A stretch of 64,000 nt of DNA from Anaerocolumna chitinilytica (GCF_014218355.1 NZ_AP023368.1:3600001-3664000); one strand, 5' to 3'. Numbered from the stretch's first letter, positions 16,298 through 26,507 are shown. Made by a program: numbers and translations. Notes: generated by a model from the sequence alone, not told the origin.

Positions 16298-16999
16298 ATG
16301 AACTATAAATATGCAGTTAACCAAAATTATGAGGATTTTGCAAGTGGACGTGTATTCTACAATGCGAAAAACGTCCCTAATTATCCAGTACGTCTAATCA
16401 ATGAGCTATATGGCAGATGTCTCTCTTATTCTGAAAAGAAAGAAGATTTATGCTTATATGATTGCTGTTGCGGCGGAGGATATTCCTTAACTGTTCTTGG
16501 ATTTTTAAATCAACGGTCTATCTCTTCTATCGTTGGCAGTGATATCGATGAAAATATGCTTACGACAGCCGAGAAGAACCTATCCCTATTAACAAAGGAA
16601 GGATTAGCACGACGAAAGCATGAGCTTCAGGAATTGTATCTTAAATACTCGAAAAGCTCCCATATGGATGCCCAAATAAGTGCAGATCGATTAGGCCTCT
16701 TCTTAAAGAAAGACATATCTATAAAGATTTTTCAGGCTGATGCATTAAATCTGACTCCTCAGATATTCTCTCCCGATATCATAATTACAGATATACCTTA
16801 CGGGCATTTAGTGGAATGGCATGGTAATGACGATTGCCTGGATAAATTAATTAATAGCTTAAGAAATTTTGCTTCTAATAATACAATCATAGCTGTCTCC
16901 ATGGATAAGGGTCAAAAGCTCTCACAAACCGGTATAAAAAGATTAGAACATCAGGTAATAGGAAAAAGAAAATTTGAGATTTTCACTCTGATTAAATAG
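16298..16999 (+). CDS. AviRa-like 23S rRNA methyltransferase
   Basis: A 233-residue SAM-dependent methyltransferase. Motif I is YDCCCGGGYSLTVLGFL (54-70), the acidic motif is SDIDENML (81-88) and the catalytic motif is TDIPYG (164-169). The CCCG motif and the inserted helix after motif II (RRKHELQELYLKYSKSS) match AviRa, which methylates a guanosine in 23S rRNA domain V and gives resistance to avilamycin/evernimicin. A resistance role here is inferred. The gene follows the MocR-like gene by 49 bp and is closed by a strong terminator, so it probably belongs to the same transcript. Confidence 0.75.
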   Translation: MNYKYAVNQNYEDFASGRVFYNAKNVPNYPVRLINELYGRCLSYSEKKEDLCLYDCCCGGGYSLTVLGFLNQRSISSIVGSDIDENMLTTAEKNLSLLTKEGLARRKHELQELYLKYSKSSHMDAQISADRLGLFLKKDISIKIFQADALNLTPQIFSPDIIITDIPYGHLVEWHGNDDCLDKLINSLRNFASNNTIIAVSMDKGQKLSQTGIKRLEHQVIGKRKFEIFTLIK

Positions 17000-17027
17000 A
17001 CATGTAAAACAATATTCCTGCAAAGAA

Positions 17028-17065
17028 AAAGCACCAGTGCTGTTTACTCACAGCACTGGTGCTTT
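17028..17065. terminator. Bidirectional terminator, 16-bp stem
   Basis: Perfect 16-bp arms (17028-17043 / 17050-17065) with a 6-nt loop and A/T at both ends sit between the converging methyltransferase and ribF genes and can serve both. Confidence 0.85.
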
Positions 17066-17096
17066 AGATTATTATAGTTTCAGTTTTCTGCTTTCT

Positions 17097-18014
17097 CTAG
17101 ATTTTAAAGTATTCTCTGCCATACATAAGGTCCTTATCCATCTGAGCTTTCAGTTCCTCCAGAGACCCAAATACTTCTTCTCCCCTCATTCTCTCCAGAA
17201 ATGACACCTGTATATACTTTCCATACAAATCATTGTCATAGTCAAAGAGATAGGTTTCCACTCGTTTCTCTGGTGTAACTCCTACTGTAGGATTATGACC
17301 TACGTTTGTGATTCCGGGATATTCCACTCCGTCAATGGTGGTAATAGAGATGTATACACCATCGGGGGGCAGCAGCTTTTGCTTCTCCGGTATCAAATTT
17401 GTAGTTGGAAAACCAATGGTTCTGCCGATTTTCCTGCCATGAAGAACTTCTCCCATAACGGAAAATGATCTTCCAAGAAGCTTCGTAACTTTTTCCATAT
17501 TCCCTTTACTAATTTGCTCTCTGATACAAGAACTGCTGATCTCTTCACTTTCAATGGTTTTCTTTTCGATAATTTCAAGCTCATAACCATAAATATCAGC
17601 ATATTCCTGAAGCATCTTAGTATTTCCTCTTCTGTTTCTGCCAAAACAAAAATCAGAACCTACAACAATATATTTAGCATCCATTTTATGGATAAGAATA
17701 TCTTCAATGAACTTCTCGGGTTCCATGGATCTGGTCTCTTCGGTAAAAGGAAAGGAAATCATGACATCCAAACCATATTCTCTTAAGATATGCTGTTTTT
17801 CCTCTTCCGTATAGATTAATTCCATTTCTCTATCTGAAAGCAGATTAACAGGATGATAGAAAAAGGTAAACACAACTGCCTTTAATCCCTTTTTTTTCTG
17901 CTCTGTAATCTTATTCAGTAAAAGCTGATGGCCCAGATGCAGTCCGTCAAACTTCCCAAGAGTAACTGCACTTTTTTCCAAATGAAAATCTGCTGTTCCA
18001 GCTATATATTCCAT
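17097..18014 (-). CDS. ribF: Bifunctional riboflavin kinase/FAD synthetase
   Basis: About 305 residues. It phosphorylates riboflavin to FMN and adenylylates FMN to FAD in the cytosol. The N-terminal FAD synthetase domain has TLGKFDGLHLGHQ (nucleotidyltransferase HxGH-type) and SSCIREQISKG. The C-terminal riboflavin kinase domain has GRTIGFPTTNL and the VETYLFDYDNDLYGK segment. I chose ATG 18014 because AGAGG precedes it; the frame is open to 18104 without a better site. It is the last gene of the rimP-nusA-infB-truB operon, the usual position in Bacillota. Confidence 0.95.
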   Translation of the reverse strand: MEYIAGTADFHLEKSAVTLGKFDGLHLGHQLLLNKITEQKKKGLKAVVFTFFYHPVNLLSDREMELIYTEEEKQHILREYGLDVMISFPFTEETRSMEPEKFIEDILIHKMDAKYIVVGSDFCFGRNRRGNTKMLQEYADIYGYELEIIEKKTIESEEISSSCIREQISKGNMEKVTKLLGRSFSVMGEVLHGRKIGRTIGFPTTNLIPEKQKLLPPDGVYISITTIDGVEYPGITNVGHNPTVGVTPEKRVETYLFDYDNDLYGKYIQVSFLERMRGEEVFGSLEELKAQMDKDLMYGREYFKI

Positions 18015-18158
18015 ATTAACCTCTTTCGTGAATATCCAATCCATGTTTGAATATTCCTGAATCTGCAGTTGAAAAAACTGTTTTGTTTTCAACCTAATCT
18101 CCATGCATTTCGCAATCTTACTTGCTAAACTGCTTCAATTGAGTGTGTATAATGTCTT

Positions 18159-19061
18159 TTATAAAAACATTTTATAGGGTTTAATTATCTCTTGCTCCGG
18201 GCAGTATTCATAGATACCCACAAAGTTATTTTCTCCGTCATAAACAAGTACTTTGTTATTGGATACATTAATCTTCTCTTGTTCCAACTGATTCAGAACT
18301 AAGAAATTTCCATTGTAAAGCTGCTTATCAAACTCCTTCTTTACGGTAACGCACTCATACTCAGGGAACATAGCGGGTACACTTTTAACGTGTTCATCCA
18401 ATGTTCCATTTTTGTACTCTGTCTCAATCTCTCCAAGTTTCAGACTCTCCGTAATATCAAATTCACCTGAACGTATTCTGGTTAGCGCTTTCATGCAGCC
18501 GCCGCATAAAAGCTTCTCACCGATATCATGACAAAGGGTTCTGATATAGGTTCCTTTTGAGCACTCTACAACAATTACAGCTTCCTTTGTGTTCATATCA
18601 AGACTCTCAACGGTAATACTATGTAGTTCAACCTTTCTGGACTCTCTTGGTATCTCTTTACCCTCTCTGGCCAGTTCGTAAAGGCGTTTTCCACCAACTT
18701 TCAAGGCTGAGTACATGGGTGGAATCTGATCGTAGCTACCTCTAAAGGAAAGAATTGCTTCTAATATCTCTTCTTTACCGGCAGTAACAGCTCTTTCTTC
18801 CATTACCTTACCAGTTATATCCTGGGTATCAGTGGTTATTCCTAAAAGCAGCACTGCACGATAGGCTTTACTTTTATCCGTTAGGATATCACATAGCTTA
18901 GTAGCGTTACCAAGGCAGACCGGCAACACTCCTTCTGCATCAGGGTCCAGGGTACCTGTATGTCCTATTTTTTTCTGCTTTAAGATACCACGCAGTTTAG
19001 CTACTACATCATGCGAGGTATAACCTTTTTCTTTATATACATTTATTATTCCGTTTATCAA
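18159..19061 (-). CDS. truB: tRNA pseudouridine-55 synthase
   Basis: A 300-residue TruB, converting uridine 55 in the T-loop of tRNAs to pseudouridine. The catalytic aspartate lies in HTGTLDPDAEGVLP (about 35-48). KAYRAVLLLGITTDTQD and CSKGTYIRTLCHDIGE are further family signatures. A short PUA-like C-terminal domain is present. It lies in the infB operon between nrnA (19 bp gap) and ribF. Confidence 0.96.
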   Translation of the reverse strand: MINGIINVYKEKGYTSHDVVAKLRGILKQKKIGHTGTLDPDAEGVLPVCLGNATKLCDILTDKSKAYRAVLLLGITTDTQDITGKVMEERAVTAGKEEILEAILSFRGSYDQIPPMYSALKVGGKRLYELAREGKEIPRESRKVELHSITVESLDMNTKEAVIVVECSKGTYIRTLCHDIGEKLLCGGCMKALTRIRSGEFDITESLKLGEIETEYKNGTLDEHVKSVPAMFPEYECVTVKKEFDKQLYNGNFLVLNQLEQEKINVSNNKVLVYDGENNFVGIYEYCPEQEIIKPYKMFL

Positions 19062-19080
19062 GGTAGTACTCCAATCCTAA

Positions 19081-20040
19081 TCAGTTCTTTAGCTGGAATT
19101 CAATATGCGGTGTAAGATTATTAGTTACATCGTGAAGAGTTCCATGCATGGTACAGCCTGCAGCCATAATATGACCACCACCGCCAAAGTATACCGCTAT
19201 CTTTCTGACATCAACAGCTCCATTGGATCGCATACTTACTTTATACACATGAAAATCTACTTCATAGATCAAGATAGCTACTTCAACACCCTTTGTAATA
19301 CGGAGCTGATCAATGATTCCATCAAGGTCAGCAGACTCTACCTCATAGAACTCCATCATTTTCCGGCTAAGAGTAGATACTATACATTTTCCGTCTAATA
19401 ATAAAATGCTTTCTAAAAGGCATCTTCCAAGAATCTGGTTCTGATGATAATCCTTCCGGTAAAAAGTTTCATCTATCATTTCAGAGAAAGGCACTCCCAT
19501 TTCTATAAGACTTCCTGCTATCTCCATCGTCCTTTTTGTAGTATTACTATGCTTAAAAACACCTGTGTCATGAATAATTCCCATATAAAGTGCTTTTGCA
19601 ATAGCGATATTGAGATAAGCTTTGTCCATTAGTTCATACAGTACCTCACAGGTTGAACTGGCATCTGCCACAACATGATTTATCTGAGCAAAGTTGGTAT
19701 TACTGATATGATGATCAATGTTAATTGTTTTTCTTGCATTCTTAAAATATTCTTCTGCAAACCCCAACCGATCAAGGCTTCCGCTGTCAAGAGAAATGAA
19801 GATATCATACACTCTGCCTTCTTTGTAACTCTGCTTTACTTTTGCAGCATCTTTTGTAATACGCAGTTTCTCCGGTATTTCTTCCAGATAAAAATCTATC
19901 TGCGCATCTTTTTTTGCTTGACTCAAATAACGGTATAGGGCCAGACAGGAACCGGCACAGTCCCCATCCGGCCTCATATGCCCGGCTATTCCTATCAATT
20001 TAGCGTTCCCCACTTCTTTTAACAAATCCATACGAATCAC
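19081..20040 (-). CDS. nrnA: DHH-family bifunctional oligoribonuclease/PAP phosphatase
   Basis: A 319-residue DHH/DHHA1 phosphoesterase that degrades nano-RNA and dephosphorylates 3'-phosphoadenosine 5'-phosphate. The N-terminal motif is GHMRPDGDCAGS (metal-binding Asp residues), followed by SLDSGSLDRLG and the DHH motif in NIDHHISNTNF (about 113-123). The DHHA1 domain ends with GGGGHIMAAG (about 289-298). It is part of the infB operon, directly upstream of truB. Confidence 0.93.
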   Translation of the reverse strand: MIRMDLLKEVGNAKLIGIAGHMRPDGDCAGSCLALYRYLSQAKKDAQIDFYLEEIPEKLRITKDAAKVKQSYKEGRVYDIFISLDSGSLDRLGFAEEYFKNARKTINIDHHISNTNFAQINHVVADASSTCEVLYELMDKAYLNIAIAKALYMGIIHDTGVFKHSNTTKRTMEIAGSLIEMGVPFSEMIDETFYRKDYHQNQILGRCLLESILLLDGKCIVSTLSRKMMEFYEVESADLDGIIDQLRITKGVEVAILIYEVDFHVYKVSMRSNGAVDVRKIAVYFGGGGHIMAAGCTMHGTLHDVTNNLTPHIEFQLKN

Positions 20041-20094
20041 CTACCCCTTTCTAATCACTTCAAGTTCTTGTGTAGGATAATACTTATACACCAA

Positions 20095-20544
20095 CTATTC
20101 CAGCCTGGAATCTTCACTGGTCTCTTCCTCGGCCTCTTCTTCCTCTAACTCTTCATCCTCTGCTTCTTCTGTCTCTTCTTCATCATTTGGTAAATCTTTT
20201 GTTACTTCATGAATCAAATGTGACATGTTAACACCATATTCGATGGATTGGTCTATTACAAAAATTAATTCAGGGGTGTTTCTTAAATTAATGGTTTTTG
20301 CAAGTTGTCCTCTCATATAGGGAGCTGCACTGCGTAATCCAACCAAAGTACTTTTCTGAGCTTGCTCATCACCAAGTACGCTGATATATACCTTTGCAGA
20401 TTTTAAATCTGGAGCCACGTCCACAGCTACCACGGAAGTCATTGGATGAATTCTGGGGTCTTTAATCTCCCGGCTGATTAACATGCTTAATTCTCTTTGA
20501 ACTTCTCCGTTAATTCTTGTGTTCTTAATACTATTCTTTCTCAT
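20095..20544 (-). CDS. rbfA: 30S ribosome-binding factor A with acidic tail
   Basis: A 149-residue RbfA, which binds the 30S subunit and assists 16S rRNA 5'-end maturation. The KH-like core occupies residues 1-118 (NGEVQRELSMLISREIKDPRI, then SAKVYISVLGDE). The last 30 residues are almost entirely Glu/Asp, an extension beyond the usual 115-120 residues. It follows infB in the operon. Confidence 0.95.
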   Translation of the reverse strand: MRKNSIKNTRINGEVQRELSMLISREIKDPRIHPMTSVVAVDVAPDLKSAKVYISVLGDEQAQKSTLVGLRSAAPYMRGQLAKTINLRNTPELIFVIDQSIEYGVNMSHLIHEVTKDLPNDEEETEEAEDEELEEEEAEEETSEDSRLE

Positions 20545-20626
20545 ATAGACTCCTAACTGTTATCTTTGTTAAGGTTTGCGCCATAAGGAACTAATTTCCA
20601 TTTCCCCATGGCGCATTGTATATCTC

Positions 20627-23600
20627 TTATTTTCTAGGAACTTCTTCCATTATATAGAGTTCTACCTGGTCAAATTCTTTGATATCACTGAATTTTTCAA
20701 ATACCAGACCACACTCATATCCTGTAGCAACTTCTTTTACATCATCCTTGAAACGCTTTAAGGAAGCTAAGCTGCCTTCATAGATCAACGTTCCTTCTCT
20801 TCTGATTCTTGCTAAACTGCCTCTTTGAATCTTACCGTCTAAAACATAAGAACCTGCAATTAATCCAAGACCAGAAGCCTTAAATACCTGCCTTACTTCT
20901 GCATGACCGATAACTTTCTCTTCAAAGATAGGCTCTAACATGCCCTTCATAGCTGCTTCAACATCTTCAATGGCATTGTAAATGACACGATACAGTCTTA
21001 AATCAACCTTTTCACTCTCAGCCTTTTCCTTTGCCACATTATCAGGTCTTACATTAAAGCCTATGATAATGGCATTAGAAGCACTGGCAAGGTTAACATC
21101 GGACTCATTGATTGCACCTACACCACCATGTATTACTCTAACTGCAACTTCATCGTTGGAAAGTTTTAATAAACTTTGTTTCATTGCTTCCACAGAACCC
21201 TGAACATCAGCCTTGATAATAATGTTAAGCTCTTTGATATTACCTGCTTTAATCTGAGAGAATAATCCATCAAGAGATAGTTTTGCTTTTGTATCAGCTA
21301 GCAGCTTCTCTCTGCCCTGAGAAATATAAGTTTCTGATATTGCTCTGGCTTCTTTTTCAGTTGTAGTAGCAATAAAGATCTCACCTGCATCGGGTACTTC
21401 GTTAAGACCCAGAATCTCAACAGGTGTGGAAGGAGTTGCATCTTTTACTCTTCTTCCCTTATCATCCATCATAGCTCTAACTTTACCATAAGCAGAACCG
21501 ATGGCAATGGAATCACCCACATGTAAGGTTCCTTTTTGAACAAGAACAGTAGCAACAGGACCTCTTCCCTTATCAAGCTCTGCCTCAATAACAATACCTC
21601 TGGCATTTCTATTAGGATTAGCCTTTAATTCTACTAAGTCGGCTGTAAGAATAATCATTTCCAAAAGCTGCTCAATGCCTTCTTTTGTATGAGCGGATAC
21701 GGGAACAAATACGGTATCACCGCCCCAATCTTCTGCAACCAACTCATATTCTGTTAATTCCTGTTTCACTCTTTCAATATTTGCGCTAGGTTTATCAATC
21801 TTGTTGATAGCAACAATAATCTGAATACCGGCTGCTTTTGCATGACTGATAGCTTCTATTGTCTGAGGCATTACACCATCATCTGCAGCAACTACCAGAA
21901 TAGCAATATCAGTTGACTGAGCGCCGCGCATTCTCATAGAGGTAAAGGCTTCATGTCCGGGTGTATCAAGAAAAGTAATCTTCTCTCCATTTACCTCAAC
22001 TACATAAGCACCAATATGCTGTGTAATACCACCTGCTTCATGAGATGTAACATTGGTCTCTCTGATAGCATCCAAAAGAGAAGTCTTACCATGGTCAACA
22101 TGACCCATTACGCAGACAACAGGAGGTCTTTTTTCAAGAGTATCTGTATTCTCTTCTTCCTCTTTTAAAAGTTCCTCGATAACGTCAACCTTCACCTCAT
22201 GCTCTGCTATTATCTCATACTCTATAGCAATGCTTTCAGCTTCTTCAAATGTGATCTCCTGATTGATTGATACCATTTTGCCGGAAAGGAACAGTTTTTT
22301 CACAAGGGTTGCAGCAGGCATCTTCATCTTATCTGCCAATTCTTTAATTGTCAGTATGTCAGGAAGGATAATTGTCTTGATTTCATCTTCCTTGTTCTCC
22401 TGCAATATGGCCTTGGGTTTAATAAACTGGCCTTTTTTAGGCAGTTTAATCTCATCGTTGTTTTCATTATCAATGTGTCTTTCATAACTATTCTTTGCAT
22501 TTTTCGGATTTTTATTAGCCCTGCTGTTTCTTACACTGGCAGAATCACTTCTTGACATTCCAATCGGTGCATCGAATTTCTTAGCGGAGTCTGTTCTGGT
22601 ATTAGAACTGCTTCTTCTCCTTGTATCATTCGGCTCATCCTTATCCTTATTCATGCCACCAAATCGGTCAAATCCTTGACCACCGTTACGGTTAGCAGAA
22701 TTGCCGCCATACTGTCCCTGACGGAAACCTCCGCCTCCTGCCGGTCTTGTGCCTCCTGCATAAGGTCTTCCCTGACCATTTCCTGCCGGTCTGTTCTGGG
22801 AATCATTATTTCTGTTATATTGTCCTTGATTGTTACCGTTATAACTTCTATTATACTGTCCCTGGCTTCCTGTTCCGTCACTGTTTCTATTATACTGTCC
22901 CTGGCTTCCAGTGCCATCATTTCTGTTATACTGTCCCTGATTATTGCCATTATAACTTCTGTTATACTGTCCCTGGCTATTGTTCCCATAAGGACGGTTA
23001 CCGCCTCCTTGATAACCAGTTCTCTCACCTTGAGGTCTTGGTGAATTACCCTGATAACCTTGACCGGTTCTCTCACCCTGAGGTCTTGGTGAATTACCCT
23101 GGTAACCCTGACCGGTTCTCTCACCTTGAGGTCTTGGTGAATTACCCTGATAACCCTGACCGGTTCTCTCGCCTTGAGGTCTTGGTGAATTACCCTGGTA
23201 GCCTTGACCATTTCTGTCACCCTGGGGTCTTGTGCTGCCTCCCTGTCCCTGAGTGCCATATTGTCCCTGAGGGCGGTTATTATTGTAAGGGCGGTTTTGA
23301 TTATTTTGTCCCTGACGGTAAGAATTTTGTCCCTGGGAACCCTGGGCTCCTTGTGCATGAGCACCTTGTGCGCGGGTAAAGCCTTCTCTATCCGGTCTTT
23401 GGCCATAGTCCTGTCTTTGACCCTGATAAGAGGATCTGTTAGCGCCTTGCCCTTGGGTATGAGAGCCTTGACTACCTTGTGCGCGGGTAAAGCCTTCCCT
23501 ATCCGGTCTTTGACTCTGCTCTGTTCTTTCACCCTGAGAATGTGCGTTTCTATCTGCGTTATCGCCGTAGTTCCTTTGGCCGCCGTCCTGTCTCTGGTAG

Positions 23601-23947
23601 GAATTATGGGATCCCTGTGTATTACTGTTATGTTCAGAGGAACCAGTTCTTTGTGTACTCTGTCCTCCAAATGAAGTTGTCTGAGGTCTGTTAAACTGAT
23701 TTACAGGTGCAGTCTCCGTCTTCTTCTCTTTGATTTCTGTTGTCAATCCTGTAGCTGCTACAGAGGGTTTATTTTCAGTCTGACCTGACTGCGGAGCAAA
23801 ATGCCCTTTTACCATGTTAATCTCCTTATCGTCGATACTGCTCATGTGGCTCTTTATATCCACGCCTTTTCCATTTAAAAAGCCCACAATATCTTTGCTG
23901 TGTATATTAATTTCTTTTGCTAACTCGTATACTTTTATTTTTGCCAT
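20627..23947 (-). CDS. infB: Translation initiation factor IF-2
   Basis: About 1106 residues, longer than most IF-2 proteins. It is the GTPase that brings fMet-tRNA to the 30S subunit. The start is ATG 23947, with GGAGG directly upstream; the ATG at 23962 overlaps that site. Order of parts: IF2_N helix (about 1-45); a long Gly/Gln/Asn/Arg/Pro-rich disordered region (about 90-430) with 16-residue repeats; a second IF2_N domain (about 540-600); the G domain with [14 protein letters not shown] and NKID; then domains II, III and C. It is central in the rimP-nusA-infB operon. Confidence 0.97.
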   Translation of the reverse strand: MAKIKVYELAKEINIHSKDIVGFLNGKGVDIKSHMSSIDDKEINMVKGHFAPQSGQTENKPSVAATGLTTEIKEKKTETAPVNQFNRPQTTSFGGQSTQRTGSSEHNSNTQGSHNSYQRQDGGQRNYGDNADRNAHSQGERTEQSQRPDREGFTRAQGSQGSHTQGQGANRSSYQGQRQDYGQRPDREGFTRAQGAHAQGAQGSQGQNSYRQGQNNQNRPYNNNRPQGQYGTQGQGGSTRPQGDRNGQGYQGNSPRPQGERTGQGYQGNSPRPQGERTGQGYQGNSPRPQGERTGQGYQGNSPRPQGERTGYQGGGNRPYGNNSQGQYNRSYNGNNQGQYNRNDGTGSQGQYNRNSDGTGSQGQYNRSYNGNNQGQYNRNNDSQNRPAGNGQGRPYAGGTRPAGGGGFRQGQYGGNSANRNGGQGFDRFGGMNKDKDEPNDTRRRSSSNTRTDSAKKFDAPIGMSRSDSASVRNSRANKNPKNAKNSYERHIDNENNDEIKLPKKGQFIKPKAILQENKEDEIKTIILPDILTIKELADKMKMPAATLVKKLFLSGKMVSINQEITFEEAESIAIEYEIIAEHEVKVDVIEELLKEEEENTDTLEKRPPVVCVMGHVDHGKTSLLDAIRETNVTSHEAGGITQHIGAYVVEVNGEKITFLDTPGHEAFTSMRMRGAQSTDIAILVVAADDGVMPQTIEAISHAKAAGIQIIVAINKIDKPSANIERVKQELTEYELVAEDWGGDTVFVPVSAHTKEGIEQLLEMIILTADLVELKANPNRNARGIVIEAELDKGRGPVATVLVQKGTLHVGDSIAIGSAYGKVRAMMDDKGRRVKDATPSTPVEILGLNEVPDAGEIFIATTTEKEARAISETYISQGREKLLADTKAKLSLDGLFSQIKAGNIKELNIIIKADVQGSVEAMKQSLLKLSNDEVAVRVIHGGVGAINESDVNLASASNAIIIGFNVRPDNVAKEKAESEKVDLRLYRVIYNAIEDVEAAMKGMLEPIFEEKVIGHAEVRQVFKASGLGLIAGSYVLDGKIQRGSLARIRREGTLIYEGSLASLKRFKDDVKEVATGYECGLVFEKFSDIKEFDQVELYIMEEVPRK
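23018..23225 (-). repeat. 48-bp in-frame tandem repeats inside infB
   Basis: Four copies of a 48-bp unit, with degenerate copies at the edges, encode [16 protein letters not shown]. Next to them lie shorter SQGQYNR-type repeats (about 22800-22980). Copies differ mainly at third positions, showing selection on the protein. Confidence 0.9.
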
Positions 23948-23965
23948 ACTTACTACCTCCACTTA

Positions 23966-24394
23966 TCATGACTGGATGCTTTCATCGCCCGCGTCAATCA
24001 TTAACATGTTCAGTTGCTTTTCTACCTCATCAGCCAGACCTTTGTCTAAGAGAACCAGGGAAGCCCTGAATTCTTTTCCAATAGCATGACCGAGTTTTGT
24101 CTTATCGCCAAAAAAGTAAATCGGCACTTTATAGTAAGTACACATATTGGTAAACATCTTTTTCGTATTATCCGATGCTTCCTCGGAAACTACAACCAGC
24201 TTCGCTTTCCCTTCTTTTACGGCCTTTTCCGTCATGAATTCACCGCTTACCAGTTTTCCCGCCTTAGCTGCTAAGCCAATATAAGAAAATACTTTTTTTT
24301 CAATACTTGCACTGCTTGCATTTCCGGTATTATTTGTGTTACCTGCAATGCCCTGTTCTGTCTTTGCGCTATTGTTTTCATATGCCAAGTCCAT
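23966..24394 (-). CDS. L7Ae-family ribosomal protein (YlxQ-like)
   Basis: A 142-residue protein. From about residue 33 it is an L7Ae/L30e RNA-binding domain (KVFSYIGLAAKAGKLVSGEF, then KLVVVSEEASDNT), preceded by a Ser/Asn-rich tail and followed by a short acidic tail. It is the expected YlxQ homologue between ylxR and infB and probably binds kink-turn RNA. The start overlaps the end of ylxR by 17 bp, implying translational coupling. The N-terminal tail is longer than in Bacillus. Confidence 0.9.
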   Translation of the reverse strand: MDLAYENNSAKTEQGIAGNTNNTGNASSASIEKKVFSYIGLAAKAGKLVSGEFMTEKAVKEGKAKLVVVSEEASDNTKKMFTNMCTYYKVPIYFFGDKTKLGHAIGKEFRASLVLLDKGLADEVEKQLNMLMIDAGDESIQS

Positions 24395-24653
24395 TCAGCT
24401 CCTTCTTCAATTCCTCATACACCTCAGCAGGAATATTTACTTTCAAGGACCTTTCCAGGCCTTTGCTCTTAACTGCTTTCAAAAAACACTCTTCCGATTT
24501 GCACAGATATGCGCCTCTGCCGTTCTTTTTACCTGTAGTATCAAGCAATATAATATCCTCCGGTGTTTTGATCACACGGATCATTTCTTTTTTATTCTTC
24601 ATTTCCCCACAGCCGATACACTGTCTCTGAGGAATTTTCTTAACTGCTGCCAT
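24378..24653 (-). CDS. ylxR: YlxR/RnpM RNA-binding protein
   Basis: 91 residues from ATG 24653, four bases after the nusA stop; the longer frame would lie inside nusA. The family motif is visible: [20 protein letters not shown] with the CxxC pair, and later [12 protein letters not shown]. YlxR (RnpM) binds RNase P RNA and modulates its activity in Bacillus. It lies in the nusA operon, in its standard place. Confidence 0.93.
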   Translation of the reverse strand: MAAVKKIPQRQCIGCGEMKNKKEMIRVIKTPEDIILLDTTGKKNGRGAYLCKSEECFLKAVKSKGLERSLKVNIPAEVYEELKKELNGLGI

Positions 24654-24657
24654 ACTC

Positions 24658-25710
24658 TTACCATCCAATTTCGTCAGCCTGGGTCTCGCTCTTGATGTCA
24701 ATCTTAAATCCTGTTAATCTTGCTGCCAGACGTGCATTCTGTCCTTCCTTACCGATAGCTAAAGAGAGCTGATAATCCGGTACGATAACACGGGCGCTCT
24801 TTTCCGCTACATCTACAGAAACCGCAACAACTTTTGCAGGGCTTAAAGCATTCTCTATGAGGATTGCCGGATCTTCACTCCAATTGATAATATCAATCTT
24901 TTCTCCCCTGAGCTCATTTACAATCGCATTTACTCTGGCTCCGTTGATACCAACACAGGCACCGACAGGATCTACATCCGGATTATTGGAATAAACCGCT
25001 ATCTTTGTTCTGGAGCCGGATTCTCTGGAAATACTCTTGATTTCTACGGTTCCGTCCTTAACTTCTGCTACTTCTGATTCAAATAATCTCTTCACCAATT
25101 CCGGATGGGTTCTGGATACGGTGATTTTAGGGCCTTTCGTAGTATCCTTTACTTCCAGAACATATAATTTTATTCGGTCGGTGGGTCTGAAATGCTCTCC
25201 CTTTACCTGCTCATTTTCAGCAAGCACAGCATCTACCTTTCCCAGATTAATACTTACATTATTTCCTACATAACGCTGTACAATACCGGTCACCACATCT
25301 TTTTCTTTACTGTAATATTGGTTGTATAGTACCTTTCTTTCTTCTTCCCTGATCTTTTGTACCACTACCTGTTTTGCTTTCTGGGCAGCAATACGTCCAA
25401 AATTCTTAGGAGTTACTTCCACACTAACGATGTCACCGATATCATTTCTGGGGAATTTCAATCTGGCTTCCACAACACTTATCTGAGTAACCGGATCTGT
25501 TACTGTCTCTACAATCTCTCTTTCAGCATAGACATTTACAGCACCTGATTCTCTATTTATGTTAACTTTGATGTTGTCTGCCTTGCCAAAGTGATTCTTA
25601 CAGGCAGCCACCAGCGAGTTCTCCATGGCTTCTAACAGAATATCCTTACTGATATCTTTTTCTCTTTCAATCTGGTTTAATGCGTCAATTAACTCTTTGT
25701 TACCGTTCAT
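24658..25710 (-). CDS. nusA: Transcription termination/antitermination factor NusA
   Basis: A 350-residue NusA that binds RNA polymerase and modulates pausing and termination. An N-terminal polymerase-binding domain (about 1-125) is followed by S1 (about 135-200), KH1 (about 230-280) and KH2 ([20 protein letters not shown], about 310-330). It lacks the acidic repeats of E. coli NusA, as is normal in Bacillota. It is the second gene of the operon after rimP. Confidence 0.96.
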   Translation of the reverse strand: MNGNKELIDALNQIEREKDISKDILLEAMENSLVAACKNHFGKADNIKVNINRESGAVNVYAEREIVETVTDPVTQISVVEARLKFPRNDIGDIVSVEVTPKNFGRIAAQKAKQVVVQKIREEERKVLYNQYYSKEKDVVTGIVQRYVGNNVSINLGKVDAVLAENEQVKGEHFRPTDRIKLYVLEVKDTTKGPKITVSRTHPELVKRLFESEVAEVKDGTVEIKSISRESGSRTKIAVYSNNPDVDPVGACVGINGARVNAIVNELRGEKIDIINWSEDPAILIENALSPAKVVAVSVDVAEKSARVIVPDYQLSLAIGKEGQNARLAARLTGFKIDIKSETQADEIGW

Positions 25711-25790
25711 TTTCTGCGAATCCTCCTCTTTTCTCCTGCATAACGGGGTTTATTTTCACTATCCTTTAATGCGGGTCTTATAAAACAATG

Positions 25791-26258
25791 TTAAAAATCG
25801 AATGCAAGGCGTATTAAGGAAATATTTTGCCTTGGGATTTCTAATGTCTCACCCTCTTCAAATTCCAGTGTAATCTTCTCTTCGTCATAAGCCTTTAAAA
25901 TACCTGTGAATTGCTTCTGTTTTTCAATTGCCTTATAAAGCTTTACATCCACTTCTTCGCCAAGGCTTCTCTTAAAATCTTTTTCCTTCTTAAGCTGTCT
26001 TCCAAGGCCTGGTGAGCTGACTTCTAAAATATAGGCATCCGGTATAAAATCATGCTTATCCAATAAATCACTTAATGCCCTACTGACTAATTCGCAGTCA
26101 TCTACGGTGATTCCTCCGGGTTTATCGATGTAAGCCCTTAGATACCAGTTGCTTCCTTCCTTTACATATTCCACATCCACTACTTCAAAATGATGTTCGG
26201 ACATGATAGGCTCTAACAACCGCTCTGTTTTCTGTTCATATTCTTCTTTCTTTGCCAT
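25791..26258 (-). CDS. rimP: Ribosome maturation factor RimP
   Basis: About 155 residues. RimP acts in 30S assembly. The N-terminal domain (LLEPIMSEHHFEVVDVEYVK) and the GITVDDCELVSRALSDLLD and YILEVSSPGLGRQL motifs are canonical. I prefer the second in-frame ATG (26258), since the first (26267) lies only one base from the AAAGG ribosome-binding site. It is the first gene of the nusA-infB operon, behind a consensus promoter and a leader hairpin. Confidence 0.94.
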   Translation of the reverse strand: MAKKEEYEQKTERLLEPIMSEHHFEVVDVEYVKEGSNWYLRAYIDKPGGITVDDCELVSRALSDLLDKHDFIPDAYILEVSSPGLGRQLKKEKDFKRSLGEEVDVKLYKAIEKQKQFTGILKAYDEEKITLEFEEGETLEIPRQNISLIRLAFDF

Positions 26259-26286
26259 CTTCACCATACCTTTCTATAAATACAAA

Positions 26287-26306
26287 GAGTGGACTTTCGT
26301 CCACTC
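26287..26306 (-). promoter_or_regulatory. Leader hairpin upstream of rimP
   Basis: A perfect 8-bp stem GAGTGGAC/GTCCACTC with a GAAA loop on the transcript strand, followed by TTTGTATTT. It lies downstream of the rimP promoter, so it is in the leader of the operon. It could act as an attenuator or end read-through from the his operon. Confidence 0.6.
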
Positions 26307-26337
26307 CTTCCAAATCTTTTTACACTCTCAATTAAGT

Positions 26338-26366
26338 ATTATATCATTACTATCTAGGGAAATCAA
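26338..26366 (-). promoter_or_regulatory. Promoter of the rimP-nusA-infB operon
   Basis: TTGATT (26361-26366) and TATAAT (26338-26343) are 17 bp apart on the minus strand. Confidence 0.8.
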
Positions 26367-26462
26367 GTATTATTTCCCATATTTTTGATTTTTCAATGAT
26401 TGATGAATCTAACTCTAAAACTCGTTACTGAACTTTTAAGCAAAATCCTTGAATTCTAATGC

Positions 26463-26507
26463 TTTCTTCCTATGAGCTTTCTTCATATGAGCTTACCGCC
26501 TATGAGC
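26463..26507 (-). repeat. Three 15-bp tandem repeats across the hisIE stop codon
   Basis: GCTCATAGGCGGTAA, GCTCATATGAAGAAA and GCTCATAGGAAGAAA follow each other exactly. The first contains the hisIE stop codon where the others have AAA, so the in-frame continuation would encode AHMKKAHRKK. Confidence 0.85.

Noticed and set aside
22651..23670. A long open frame (339 codons) opposite or alternative to infB
   Set aside because: It is the +1 frame of the repetitive infB N-terminus; its composition merely mirrors the Gly/Gln/Arg codons.
23796..24089. Several plus-strand ORFs over the nusA-infB operon
   Set aside because: They are shadows of conserved minus-strand genes, without ribosome-binding sites or recognisable domains.
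26287..26306. Simple terminator of the his operon
   Set aside because: It lies downstream of the rimP promoter, so it is primarily in the rimP leader.
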